NCBI GenBank assembly: GCA_020444505.1
Contig: JAHLKU010000017.1
Location: forward strand, 1-48,147
DNA length: 48,147 nucleotides
From: Actinomycetota bacterium
GTDB taxonomy: Bacteria; Actinomycetota; Acidimicrobiia; Spongiisociales; UBA11373
Reading direction: 5' to 3'
The first letter of the stretch is position 1, and each line of letters begins with the position of its first letter. The notes under the pieces were generated by a model that saw only the letters and a list, made by a program, of their open reading frames with translations, did not search any database and was not told where the DNA came from. Below, one piece after another: positions 40,007 to 48,147 of the stretch. The translations under genes were made by a program, and so were the position numbers.

Positions 40007-40846
40007 TCAGCCGCCCACGGCGACGTAGCGGTGCCGGAGGGCCCGGCCGTCGGCCTCGACGATGCGGAACCCCGACGGATCCGTGCCGAGGGGGATGCCT
40101 ACGGGGCCGGACGTCACCATCTCGAAGGCGCCGTCGCGAGCGTGGGCGTTGCGGTGCCAGTGCCCGGCGAGCATCAGCGGCACGCCGTGGTCGTGGATCA
40201 GGTCCAGGATCGGGCGGCGGCGCTCCAGGGGGAGGTTCCAGTAGTCGTCGGGCTCGTCCGGGTGCGAGGTGAAGAGCGGGTGGTGGCCGACCAGCACCGG
40301 GGTGAGGCCGGAGGGGCCTGCCCCGGTGAGCTGGCCGGCCAGGAAGGCCATCTGCGCCTCGAGCTCGCCGGGCACCTCCTCGGGATGGTCGATGACCACG
40401 GTGTCGAGCCCGATGATCCGCAGGGGCCCCAGGTCGAGGGCGAAGTAGTCGGAGCCGAACGCGGCGCGGTACGAAGCGATGCTGTCCGGGGTGGGGACCA
40501 CGGTGTCGGGGGCGATGTCGTGGTTGCCCGGCACCCACCGCACCGGCACCGACGGGTCGATGTGATTGGTGATCTCCATGAAGGCGTCGTACTGGGCCCG
40601 ATCGGAGGGGTCGTCCACCATGTCGCCGCCGATCACCACCAGATCGGGGCGGAGGCCGTTGACCGCCTCGACCGTCTCCCGGTAGCGGTCGGCGTCCCAC
40701 TCGTGGCCCTCCACCGGGGGCCGGGCCTCCACCGCCATGCCCATCTGCTCCGCATACCGGGCGACGTCGGCCTCGTCCAGGCCGCTGAACGAGGCGTAGG
40801 CGCCGAGCTGCATGTCGGCGAGGAAGCAGAAGCGGAACGTGGTCAT
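40007..40846 (-). CDS. Calcineurin-like metallophosphoesterase (CSTP1-like)
   Basis: A 279-aa cytoplasmic phosphoesterase with the five-block dinuclear metal site: FLADMQLGAY (D-x-Q instead of D-x-H, as in the CSTP1 subgroup), VVIGGDMVDD, RWVPGNHDIAP, LVGHHPLFTSH and LAGHWHRNAHA. All other ligands are present. CSTP1-type enzymes act as protein or small-molecule phosphatases. ATG start. It precedes pknB in the same orientation (62-bp gap), so a link to phosphorylation signalling is possible but unproven. Confidence 0.86.
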   Translation of the reverse strand: MTTFRFCFLADMQLGAYASFSGLDEADVARYAEQMGMAVEARPPVEGHEWDADRYRETVEAVNGLRPDLVVIGGDMVDDPSDRAQYDAFMEITNHIDPSVPVRWVPGNHDIAPDTVVPTPDSIASYRAAFGSDYFALDLGPLRIIGLDTVVIDHPEEVPGELEAQMAFLAGQLTGAGPSGLTPVLVGHHPLFTSHPDEPDDYWNLPLERRRPILDLIHDHGVPLMLAGHWHRNAHARDGAFEMVTSGPVGIPLGTDPSGFRIVEADGRALRHRYVAVGG

Positions 40847-40900
40847 GGGTGGACGACGGTCGACGCCATCGGGCCGGATGGGGCCCGGGTGGGCGACGCC

Positions 40901-41329
40901 CTACGGCCGCAACTGCTCGTCGAGCTCACGCACGAGCGAGGCGAGGTGCTGGATCAGGCCGTACGCCAGGTCGGCGTCCTTCTGCAGCAGGGTCTTGAAC
41001 CCGTACCCGTCCACGGCGAGGATCCGCATCGGCGTCTTGGCGGAGACGGTGGCGGTCCGGGGGCCGGAGTCGAGGAGGGCGACCTCGCCGAACGAGTCGC
41101 CCGGGCCGATCTCGGCCACGGGGGTGCCGCCGATCGACACCTCGGCGGTGCCCTCGATGATCACGTGCAGGGCATGCGCCGTGGACCCCTCCGAGACGAC
41201 CACGTGGCCGGCGTCGTGGGCGACCTCGCGGGCGAGCGAGGCGATCGTCTCCAGGCTCCGGGCCGACAACCCGGAGAACAGCGTCGTGCCGGCCAGCAGG
41301 TCCTTGTGCTCACGTGTGGTGGCCATCAT
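40901..41329 (-). CDS. Stand-alone cyclic-nucleotide-binding domain protein
   Basis: A 142-aa protein made almost wholly of one cNMP-binding beta barrel with flanking helices. The phosphate-binding cassette DSFGEVALLDSGPRTATV keeps the Gly-Glu pair (81-82), Arg91 and Thr/Ala that contact cAMP ribose and phosphate. No helix-turn-helix, kinase or channel part is attached, and the C-terminal helix (AYGLIQHLASLVRELDEQL) looks like the linker helix of Crp. Start ATG 41329 (or 41326), with GAAGGG upstream. It lies 70 bp beyond the stop of the PQQ-propeller gene and 3.4 kb from a class III cyclase, so cAMP sensing is plausible. Confidence 0.82.
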   Translation of the reverse strand: MMATTREHKDLLAGTTLFSGLSARSLETIASLAREVAHDAGHVVVSEGSTAHALHVIIEGTAEVSIGGTPVAEIGPGDSFGEVALLDSGPRTATVSAKTPMRILAVDGYGFKTLLQKDADLAYGLIQHLASLVRELDEQLRP

Positions 41330-41399
41330 GTCCCTTCGCTTCGGATCGCCGCGCATGGTAGGCAGGCTCGGGGCACGGCGGCGGCCTCCCTTCCACCCA

Positions 41400-44300
41400 T
41401 CACTCCCCGTCGGGCGCCGGGCCGATGGCGGTGATGGTCCCGTCGGTGCTGGTGATGAACACCACCCGGTCGCCGAGCGCCGGCTGCGACTCGATGGCGC
41501 CGGAGGTCTGCCAGTTCCACAACTCCTCGCACGTCTCCCCGTCGATGGCGTGCAGCACGCCGTCGTCGTCCCCGAAGTAGACGATCGAGGTGCCGTCGGC
41601 CCGCTTGGCGATGGCGGGGGTGGAGGCGATGCGCACCCTCCCGCCGGTCACCGGGTACTGGCAGGTGTGGTCGGTGCCGGGGAGGATCAGGCCGGGGACG
41701 TCGTAGCGGAGCAGGAAGAAGCCGATCGGCTGGTAGAGCGCCTCGTGCTCGATGTCCACGGCGGGGGCGGTGCTCGCCTCGCCGCCGACGATCACATCGA
41801 TGGTCTCCGGTTCACGGCAGTCGGTGGCGTCGAAACGCTGCAGGAACACCCCGGCGGACACGAACAGGTAGCCGTCGGCCGCCACCGGGTGGCCGGCGGG
41901 GGTGCCGCCGAGCGTGTCGTAGGCGCACAGGGGCCGGCCGTCCTCGGTGGCGAGGCCGCCGGTGAGGGGGTCGATGCCGTACAGCGAACCGTCCTCCCGC
42001 ACCACGTAGACCACCCCGTCGGACAGGGCCATGGCATCGATCGGCTGTGACGGCGGGATGTCGGAGCCGTCGGCGGGGAAGCGCCACACCGTGGCTCCCT
42101 CGGCCGAGGCGAGATCGAAGGCGTGCACGTAGCCGTCCACGCTGCCCACCAGCACCAGGTCGCCCACCACCAGGGGTGCGGTCGAGACGGGGCCCCCGGT
42201 GGAGGCCTGCCAGTCGGCGAACTCGGTCCCTTCCCCGGCATCGGCGGCGTGGAGGCGGCCCTCGGTGTCCCCGAAGAAGACGACGTCGCTGCGGGTGGCC
42301 TCCGACGATGCGGTGGCGCCGATCAACTCGACGGCGGCCGGCGTGGTGATGCGTCGGTTGCCGTCGGGGCGCAGCGTGCGGTGCAGGCGCCCGCCGGTCT
42401 CGAACACGTAGAAGTCGCCGTTCTGGTCGCCGACGAACAGGTTGCGGCCCCTGGCGACGATGGTCGCCGACACCCGGGAGTTGGTGGACCGCTGCCAGTA
42501 GTACCCGCCCGGTTCCACGACCGCCGAGACGTTGGCGACGCCGGCCAGGCCCCGATCGTCCTCCCCGAGGATCCGCTCGCCGCCGTAGCCCCACTGCGAC
42601 GTGAGTTCCGCCTCCGGGTCGGGGAGCACGCGGGCCTCCAGGGGCGGGATGGTCGTCGTGGTCGGGGCCGCCGGGGTCGTGACGGTGACGGTGACGGGCG
42701 AGGATGCCCCGGCATCGTCCGGCTCCGGCGAGGACATCGCCACCACGAGGGCGGTGACGGCGACCCCGGCGACGATCGCTGCGGCGGCGATGCCGAGCGC
42801 CGTCTGCCAGACCGGCCGCCTGCGCCGCCTGCGGATGCGCATGCCGGCGGCGCGTCGCTGGGCCGGGCTGAGGACGTGGCCGGCCCCCGCCAGACCGGCC
42901 TCCTCGAAGACGGCCGCCAGGCTCTCGCGCAACTCCTCGGTGGCTTCGTCCAGATCGGCGCCGGAGGGTTCGGGAGTCTCCAGGCCAGCGGCGACCTCGG
43001 GCAGGGCCGCCCACGCCCCGGCCCACTCGTCGGGGATGTGCGGCTGCAGGGCCCGCAGCCTGGTGGCCACCACCGACCCGACCGGCTCGTCCCAGAGGCG
43101 GCCGGCGTGCACGTTGCGGGCGGCCACCATCGGGACCCCGAGCTGCAGAGCGAGGGCGGCTCCCCGCCGGGCCAACTCCGGGTCCTTCTCGGCGAGGGCG
43201 CGATCGGCGAGCACCTGGGCCGCCGGGAGGTTCCAGCGTGCGGTGAGGCAGGCCTCGGTGACCTCGTCTGCCTCGGATGCCGGCCAGGGCGTTCCCCGGG
43301 CTGCTCCGATGCGCAGCGCCAGTGCCCTGCACCGGAGCCGCCACGCGTCGCCGTCGGCGCCGTCGGGGCAGGCGGCCACGGCGAGGGCGATCTCCCCGGC
43401 TGCAGCGTCGGCATCGCCGCAGGTGAGCAGTGCCTGGGCGCGCAGGTACCTGGCGCTGTTCTCCCATTGCGGGAGGTGCTCCAGGACGATGGCCAGGACC
43501 CGGTCGGCTGCGGCGAGCGCGTCCTCGCCGGCGCCGTGGAGCGCGGCTCCCGAGGATCGGGCCATCGCCGCCAGGAACAGGGGACCCATCTCCCCGCCGG
43601 GTCCCGCGGCCGCCTCGGCGGCTCCTGCCTCGCGGAGCGCCTCGTCGGGCAGGCCGGCGTACATGAGCGCCCTCGCCCGCCACGCCCGGGCGTCGGCCTC
43701 GGCCGACGGACCGCCCGCATCGGCCCGCCGGGCGACGACCCCGGCGAAGTGCGCCTCCGCCTGCTGCATGCGCCCCTGGTCGAACGCCACCCACGCCCGG
43801 TTGGTGGCGGCGAGGGCGCGCTGGGCTGCGGTGCCGTCGGCCGCGAGGATCGCCGTCCCGCGGACGGCGGCGGCTTCCGCCTCGTCCCCGAACCCGAGCC
43901 GGCCCAGCACCCTGGCCCGGAGGGTGAGCAGGGAGCCGAGCTTGCCCTGCTCGCCGTGCGTGGCCGCCACGTACTCGCCCATGGCGAGCAGGCGCTCGGC
44001 CTCTCCGATGCGCTGGCGGTCGTCTGCCAGCGATGCCGCCCAGCCGTAGGCGTCGACCAGTTCGGCGCCCTCCAGGCGCCGGGTCGCGACGTCGGCGTCG
44101 GCGGCCGCCTCGGCGGATTGCCCCAGCAGCCGCTTGGCCTGGGCGCGGGCCAGGTGCAGGCGCCCTTCGAGGAGCGGGTCGTCGCCTGCCTCGTCGTACG
44201 CCCGGATGGCGGCGTCGAGACCGGGGAGGGCCTCGGCGGCCTCACCGCCTGCGGCTCCGAGGGCGGCTTCGGCGAGCCGCGGGAGGGCCTCGGCGGGGCG

Positions 44301-44630
44301 TCCCGCTTCGAGCAGGAAGCGGCCGACCTCCGGGGCACCTGCCGTGGACGGATCGGCCTCGAAGGCATCGGCCAGGGCGCCGAAGGTGACGCTGCGCCGG
44401 GATCCGCCGACCGCGCCCGCGATCTCGGCGGCGCGCCCTTCGGCGACGACGAAGCCGCGTGCGGTGTCGGACAGCCATCCCTCGGCAGAGAGCCGCTCGG
44501 CGATGGACAGCGCCTCGCCCTGGCGGACGCCGAGCAGATGGGCGACCACGCCGGGGGGCAGCGGCACGCCGCCGAGGGCGGCGGCCTCCACCACCAGCCG
44601 CTCGGGACCCGACAGACCAGCGATGGACAT
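41400..44630 (-). CDS. Winged-helix/TPR protein with one transmembrane helix and an extracytoplasmic PQQ-type propeller
   Basis: A 1076-aa protein. N-terminal ~90 residues (GLSGPERLVVEAAALGGVPL, then GEALSIAERLSAEGWLS) look like the winged-helix part that follows the ATPase in STAND/cyclase proteins, but no NTPase domain precedes it. Residues ~95-560 are helical TPR-like repeats. A basic stretch and a single helix (~608-632, TALGIAAAAIVAGVAVTALV) lead to a Pro/Thr linker and a ~400-residue PQQ/WD-like propeller with NLFVGDQNGDFYVFETGG, VLVGSVDGYVHAFDLAS and YFGDDDGVLHAIDG repeats. ATG with GAGGGGG upstream. It is divergent from the cyclase gene and similar in plan to that protein's C-terminal half. 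Confidence 0.75.
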   Translation of the reverse strand: MSIAGLSGPERLVVEAAALGGVPLPPGVVAHLLGVRQGEALSIAERLSAEGWLSDTARGFVVAEGRAAEIAGAVGGSRRSVTFGALADAFEADPSTAGAPEVGRFLLEAGRPAEALPRLAEAALGAAGGEAAEALPGLDAAIRAYDEAGDDPLLEGRLHLARAQAKRLLGQSAEAAADADVATRRLEGAELVDAYGWAASLADDRQRIGEAERLLAMGEYVAATHGEQGKLGSLLTLRARVLGRLGFGDEAEAAAVRGTAILAADGTAAQRALAATNRAWVAFDQGRMQQAEAHFAGVVARRADAGGPSAEADARAWRARALMYAGLPDEALREAGAAEAAAGPGGEMGPLFLAAMARSSGAALHGAGEDALAAADRVLAIVLEHLPQWENSARYLRAQALLTCGDADAAAGEIALAVAACPDGADGDAWRLRCRALALRIGAARGTPWPASEADEVTEACLTARWNLPAAQVLADRALAEKDPELARRGAALALQLGVPMVAARNVHAGRLWDEPVGSVVATRLRALQPHIPDEWAGAWAALPEVAAGLETPEPSGADLDEATEELRESLAAVFEEAGLAGAGHVLSPAQRRAAGMRIRRRRRRPVWQTALGIAAAAIVAGVAVTALVVAMSSPEPDDAGASSPVTVTVTTPAAPTTTTIPPLEARVLPDPEAELTSQWGYGGERILGEDDRGLAGVANVSAVVEPGGYYWQRSTNSRVSATIVARGRNLFVGDQNGDFYVFETGGRLHRTLRPDGNRRITTPAAVELIGATASSEATRSDVVFFGDTEGRLHAADAGEGTEFADWQASTGGPVSTAPLVVGDLVLVGSVDGYVHAFDLASAEGATVWRFPADGSDIPPSQPIDAMALSDGVVYVVREDGSLYGIDPLTGGLATEDGRPLCAYDTLGGTPAGHPVAADGYLFVSAGVFLQRFDATDCREPETIDVIVGGEASTAPAVDIEHEALYQPIGFFLLRYDVPGLILPGTDHTCQYPVTGGRVRIASTPAIAKRADGTSIVYFGDDDGVLHAIDGETCEELWNWQTSGAIESQPALGDRVVFITSTDGTITAIGPAPDGE

Positions 44631-44768
44631 GTTGCGACCCCCTCGTCCGTCGGGCGCCCGTCGCCCTGGTGGACGGGGCACGATATCGCATGGGGCCCCT
44701 CGCCGCCGGGCGGTGCTGCATGCCGGCGGCGGCCGTTGTACGCTCCCCACCTGCCCGGGAGGGGGTCG
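44631..44768. promoter_or_regulatory. Divergent promoter region between propeller protein and cyclase genes
   Basis: 138 bp separating the two divergent large genes. GAGGGGG serves the leftward gene and GGGAGGGGG the cyclase gene; a GCGATATCG stretch lies near the centre. No clear -35/-10 pair or dyad beyond that was found. The shared gap suggests joint regulation. Confidence 0.4.
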
Positions 44769-47700
44769 ATGCGTTGTCAATCGTGCGGTTCCGACAACCG
44801 CGAGGGTCGTCGCTTCTGCCGTGAGTGCGGCACGGCGCTGTCCCTCGCCTGCCCGTCGTGCGGTGCCGGCAACGAACCGGACGACAGGTTCTGCGGTGAG
44901 TGCGGCTCGCCCCTGTCCGCCGACGCCCCCACCCCGGACCGGCCGTCCGGGGCCCCGGTGCGGCCGGAGCAGCGCTTCGTGTCGGTGCTGTTCGCCGACA
45001 TGGCCGGCTACACCGCGCTCTCGGAGACCAGGGACTCAGAGGACATCCGCGATCTGCTCACCGACTACTTCGATCGGTCGCGGACGATCATCGAGCGCTT
45101 CGGCGGCACGGTGGACAAGTTCATCGGCGATGCCGTCATGGGGGTGTGGGGCGCCACCGAGGCCCGTGAGGACGACGCCCAGCGCGCCGTGCGGGCCGCG
45201 CTGGAACTGGTCGACATGGTGGCCGCCCTCGGCGACGAGGCCGGGATCCCCGACCTGCGGCTGAGGGCCGGCGTGAACTCGGGCACCACGTCGGTGGGCC
45301 CCGGCGGCAACGAGAAGGGCCTCGTGGTGGGCGACCTCGTCAACGTCGCGTCCCGCCTCCAGTCGATCGCCGAGCCGGGTGCGGTGTACGTCGGCAACGC
45401 CACCCAGTCGGTGTCGGGCGCCGCCATCGACTACCGGTTCGTCGGCGAGAGGGACCTGAAGGGCAAGGCCGATGCGGTCGGGGTGTGGCAGGCGCTGCGG
45501 GTGGCCGGCATGCGGGAGGGGCGACACGACGACGTGCGCCACCCCCCCTTCGTGGGGAGGGACCGGGAGTTGCGGCTCCTCAAGGACGCCCTCGCCGGCG
45601 TCGAGGCCGACCGGCGGGCGAGGCTCCTCTCCATCGTCGGCGAGGCCGGCATCGGCAAGACCCGGCTCGCCGAGGAGTTCCGCAACCACATCGACGGCTA
45701 CACGCAGAGCATCTTCTGGCACTGGGGCAGGTCGCCCTCCTATGGGGATGGAGTCGCCTTCTGGGCGCTCGGCGAGATGGTGCGCCGCCGGTCCGGCATC
45801 GTCGAGGGCGAGGACCAGGTCCGCTCGATGACCCGGCTGAGGACGTCGATCGCCGAACTGGTGCCCGTCGAAGACGACCGCAAGTGGATCGAGCCGCGGC
45901 TCGCCGGCCTGCTGGGGCTCGCGGAGATGCCGGCCGGGAGCCGGGCCGACCTGTTCTCGGCGCTCCGGTCCTACTTCCAGAACATCGCTGCCCAGGGGAC
46001 GGTGGTCCTGGTGTTCGAGGACGCCCACTGGGCCGACTCGGGCCTCATCGAGTTCATCTCCGAACTGGTGGAGCGGTCGTCGCGGTCGCCGATCCTGGTG
46101 GTGACGCTGGCCAGGCCCGATCTGCTCGAGCGGCATCCCACCTGGGGGACCCAGCACCGCAGCTCGATGGCCGTGCGGCTGGCTCCCCTGCCGGATGCCG
46201 ACATGGTCGAGATGGTCCACCAGTACGTCCCGGGGATCGGCGACGAGGTGGTCGGGCAGGTCGTCCGCCGCTCCACCGGCTTCCCGCTGTATGCGGTGGA
46301 GATCGTCCGGATGCTGACCGCTTCCGGCGACCTGGTCGCCGACGGCGATCGGTTCCGCTACGAGGGCGACCCGTCGGCGATGGCGCTGCCCGAGACCCTG
46401 CAGACGGTCATCGGCGCCCGGCTCGATCGCCTCGATCCCGTCGAGCGGGCCCTGCTGCAGGACGGGGCGGTGCTCGGACAGGCGTTCCACGCAGAGGCGA
46501 TCGCCTCGCTGCGCGGCGAACCGGTCGAGGAGATCAGGGAGACGCTGGCGCCGTTGCTCCAGTACGAACTGCTCGAACTGCAGGACGACCCTCGCTCGCC
46601 CGAACGGGGTCAGTACCGGTTCGTCCAGTCGCTGATCCACGAGGTCGCCTACCAGCGCCTGGGACGCGACGAGCGGCGCGCCAAGCACCTCCAGGTGGCC
46701 GGGTACTACGAGGACCTCGGCGACCCGGAGCTGGCGGGGTTCGTCGCCGGCCACTTCATGGGCGCCTACGAGGCGACGCCCGCCGGCCCCGAGAAGGAAG
46801 AGATGGTCGCTCGCGCCATGCGGGCCCTCGGCGACGCCGCCGATCGGGCCCTGGACCTCCACTCCTACCGGCAGGCGGTCGACCTGCTCGAAGAGGCCAT
46901 CGACCTCGCCCCCGACGAGAGCCACTGCCTCGACCACCGCATCAAGGCCGCCTACGCATGGAGCGACTACAACGAGCCCGACCGCGGGATCGCCCACCTG
47001 GACACGGCCCGGCGCCATTGCGAGGCGGCCGGCGACGTCCAGGGCCTCCGCCGGGTGGCGACCGCGGCGTCGTTCGTCCACAACAGCCACTACGGGTCGG
47101 ACCGCGCCCTGGAAGCCGTCCGGGAGGCGTACGAGGGCCTGGAGGAGATCGAGGACGCGGTGGCGGTCGGCCTCGCCGCCGAGGCCGCCAGGGCCTTCGC
47201 GCTCACCATGCATCCGCAGCAGGCGGTGGAGGCGGCCGACCGCCTGCTCCCTGCGGCCTCACGTCTCGGGGACGTGGCGACCGTGCTCCACGTGCTGGTC
47301 TCCAAGGCGACCGCGCTGGCCACCCTGGGCAGGCGCGTCGAGGCGTACTCGCTGCTGCGCGGCGTCGCCGAGGAGGCCGAGATCCGCGGGCTGCTCGATC
47401 CTGCCGGGCGTGCGCTCAACAACCTTGCGTCGGTGATCGGGGCGCGCAACGCCAGGGAGGCGGCGCGGCTCGCCGAGCGGCTCGAGGGGCTGCTGGCACG
47501 GTCGCAGAACGTGTCGTGGATGGTGCGCCACGCCGCCGACTCCGCCGATTTCGAGATCGACGACGGCCGGTACGCGAAGGCCGCAGAGCACCTCGACCAT
47601 CTCGCCGGCGAGGACCTCACCGAGTTCTGGGAGGAGATCGTCGGGCTGCAGCGCAGCCGGATGCTCCACCTGACCACCGGCGACGCCGATGCCCTGGAGG

Positions 47701-48147
47701 CCGCACACCGCCACGCCGCGTACTTCGACGGGGAGGCCGATCCGCAGATCAGGGCCGGCCTCGACCACTTCAAGTCGGCGCTCGCCCGCAACGCGGGCGA
47801 CTGGGAGGCGTCGTACCGCTACGGCATGCTGGTGGACCCGGGCGTGCTGCCGTTGGGGGTGTGGGATACGGCCCACGCCGCCGCATGGCTGGGAGACCTC
47901 GACCGGCTCGCCCGGGTGGAGGAACTGCTGGAGCGGTGCTCCGACGGGGTGCCCCGCCTCGATCGGTACCTCGCCGCCATCCGGACCGCGCTCGAAGGCG
48001 ACCCTGCGGCCGCCTCCGCCGAGTTCGTGGCGGCGATGGAGGAGTGGCCGGTCCGCCTGCTGGGGGTGGACATGGCGCAGGCCAATGCCACGTTCGCCAA
48101 GGTGGTGGGGCCGGGCGACCCGGCGGCGGCTGCCGCCGCGGCAGCGG
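44769..48147 (+). CDS. Zinc-ribbon/class III nucleotide cyclase/AAA (STAND) ATPase/TPR protein, C-terminus outside window
   Basis: At least 1126 residues, cut by the window end. ATG with GGGAGGGGG upstream. Two zinc ribbons (residues 3-48, four CxxC pairs), then a class III cyclase domain ~68-245: metal Asp77 (LFADMAGYT) and Asp121 (FIGDAVMGVWG), Lys117, transition-state Asn192 and Arg196 (GDLVNVASRL). The adenine-specifying position is Leu185 rather than Asp or Thr. Next is an AAA/STAND ATPase with Walker A GEAGIGKT (291-298) and Walker B VVLVFEDAHWAD (~410-420), a winged-helix part (LDPVERALLQDGAVLG), then TPR repeats to the end. This is a cytoplasmic signalling enzyme; ATP cyclisation is likely but not certain. 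Confidence 0.9.
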   Translation, partial: MRCQSCGSDNREGRRFCRECGTALSLACPSCGAGNEPDDRFCGECGSPLSADAPTPDRPSGAPVRPEQRFVSVLFADMAGYTALSETRDSEDIRDLLTDYFDRSRTIIERFGGTVDKFIGDAVMGVWGATEAREDDAQRAVRAALELVDMVAALGDEAGIPDLRLRAGVNSGTTSVGPGGNEKGLVVGDLVNVASRLQSIAEPGAVYVGNATQSVSGAAIDYRFVGERDLKGKADAVGVWQALRVAGMREGRHDDVRHPPFVGRDRELRLLKDALAGVEADRRARLLSIVGEAGIGKTRLAEEFRNHIDGYTQSIFWHWGRSPSYGDGVAFWALGEMVRRRSGIVEGEDQVRSMTRLRTSIAELVPVEDDRKWIEPRLAGLLGLAEMPAGSRADLFSALRSYFQNIAAQGTVVLVFEDAHWADSGLIEFISELVERSSRSPILVVTLARPDLLERHPTWGTQHRSSMAVRLAPLPDADMVEMVHQYVPGIGDEVVGQVVRRSTGFPLYAVEIVRMLTASGDLVADGDRFRYEGDPSAMALPETLQTVIGARLDRLDPVERALLQDGAVLGQAFHAEAIASLRGEPVEEIRETLAPLLQYELLELQDDPRSPERGQYRFVQSLIHEVAYQRLGRDERRAKHLQVAGYYEDLGDPELAGFVAGHFMGAYEATPAGPEKEEMVARAMRALGDAADRALDLHSYRQAVDLLEEAIDLAPDESHCLDHRIKAAYAWSDYNEPDRGIAHLDTARRHCEAAGDVQGLRRVATAASFVHNSHYGSDRALEAVREAYEGLEEIEDAVAVGLAAEAARAFALTMHPQQAVEAADRLLPAASRLGDVATVLHVLVSKATALATLGRRVEAYSLLRGVAEEAEIRGLLDPAGRALNNLASVIGARNAREAARLAERLEGLLARSQNVSWMVRHAADSADFEIDDGRYAKAAEHLDHLAGEDLTEFWEEIVGLQRSRMLHLTTGDADALEAAHRHAAYFDGEADPQIRAGLDHFKSALARNAGDWEASYRYGMLVDPGVLPLGVWDTAHAAAWLGDLDRLARVEELLERCSDGVPRLDRYLAAIRTALEGDPAAASAEFVAAMEEWPVRLLGVDMAQANATFAKVVGPGDPAAAAAAAA

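Overview
The window is a high-GC, gene-dense piece of an actinobacterial chromosome. The evidence is CrgA, a class E sortase, a PASTA-domain kinase, a septum-formation lipoprotein, an F420-type luciferase-like oxidoreductase, GTG starts, and lipoproteins whose lipobox is followed by Asp/Thr/Ala-rich linkers. The linker style suggests Acidimicrobiia or a relative, but that placement is an inference. Gene order is mostly operonic, with many 1- or 4-base stop/start overlaps.

Layout. 1-4.5 kb: partial SH3-like protein (-), then an OpuC-type compatible-solute ABC importer (binding protein, permease, CBS-tailed ATPase, second permease) ending in an SmtA-like metallothionein. 4.5-8.6 kb (-): VOC protein, a lipoprotein, a large KimA-like APC transporter and two unknown proteins. 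8.9-13.4 kb: pstSCAB behind 11-bp-phased Pho-box repeats. 13.4-15.1 kb: a beta-hydroxyacid dehydrogenase and two small membrane proteins. 15.1-18.6 kb (-): an unrecognised three-gene operon with a zinc-ribbon membrane protein, a membrane-anchored protein carrying AIPAE/AIPSN pentapeptide arrays, and an exported beta-rich protein. 18.7-21.2 kb: TetR regulator divergent from an MDR oxidoreductase and a DUF4386-like protein, with two identical-type operators on the promoter. 21.2-27 kb (-): Bcr-type MFS pump, CotH-like lipoprotein, a 5-methyluridine-type RNA methyltransferase, a double META-domain lipoprotein and others. 27.2-30.1 kb: histidine phosphatase, glucose-6-phosphate isomerase, nitroreductase. 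30.1-33.1 kb: tRNA-Ile(GAT), LLM oxidoreductase, tRNA-Ala(TGC), thiolase and two small membrane proteins.

33.1-40 kb resembles the origin-proximal cell-division/cell-wall cluster of Actinobacteria: three DnaA-box-like sites, crgA, srtE, a tiny membrane protein, trpG/pabA, a septum-formation/TolB fusion, mutY and pknB. 40-48 kb holds a metallophosphoesterase, a stand-alone cyclic-nucleotide-binding protein, a winged-helix/TPR/transmembrane/PQQ-propeller protein and, divergent from it, a zinc-ribbon/class III cyclase/AAA/TPR protein cut by the window end. These last three could form one nucleotide-signalling module.

The two places most likely to hold undescribed biology are the pentapeptide-repeat operon (15.1-18.6 kb) and the cyclase/propeller locus (40.9-48.1 kb). 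All functions here come from reading motifs in translated sequence; no database search was possible.
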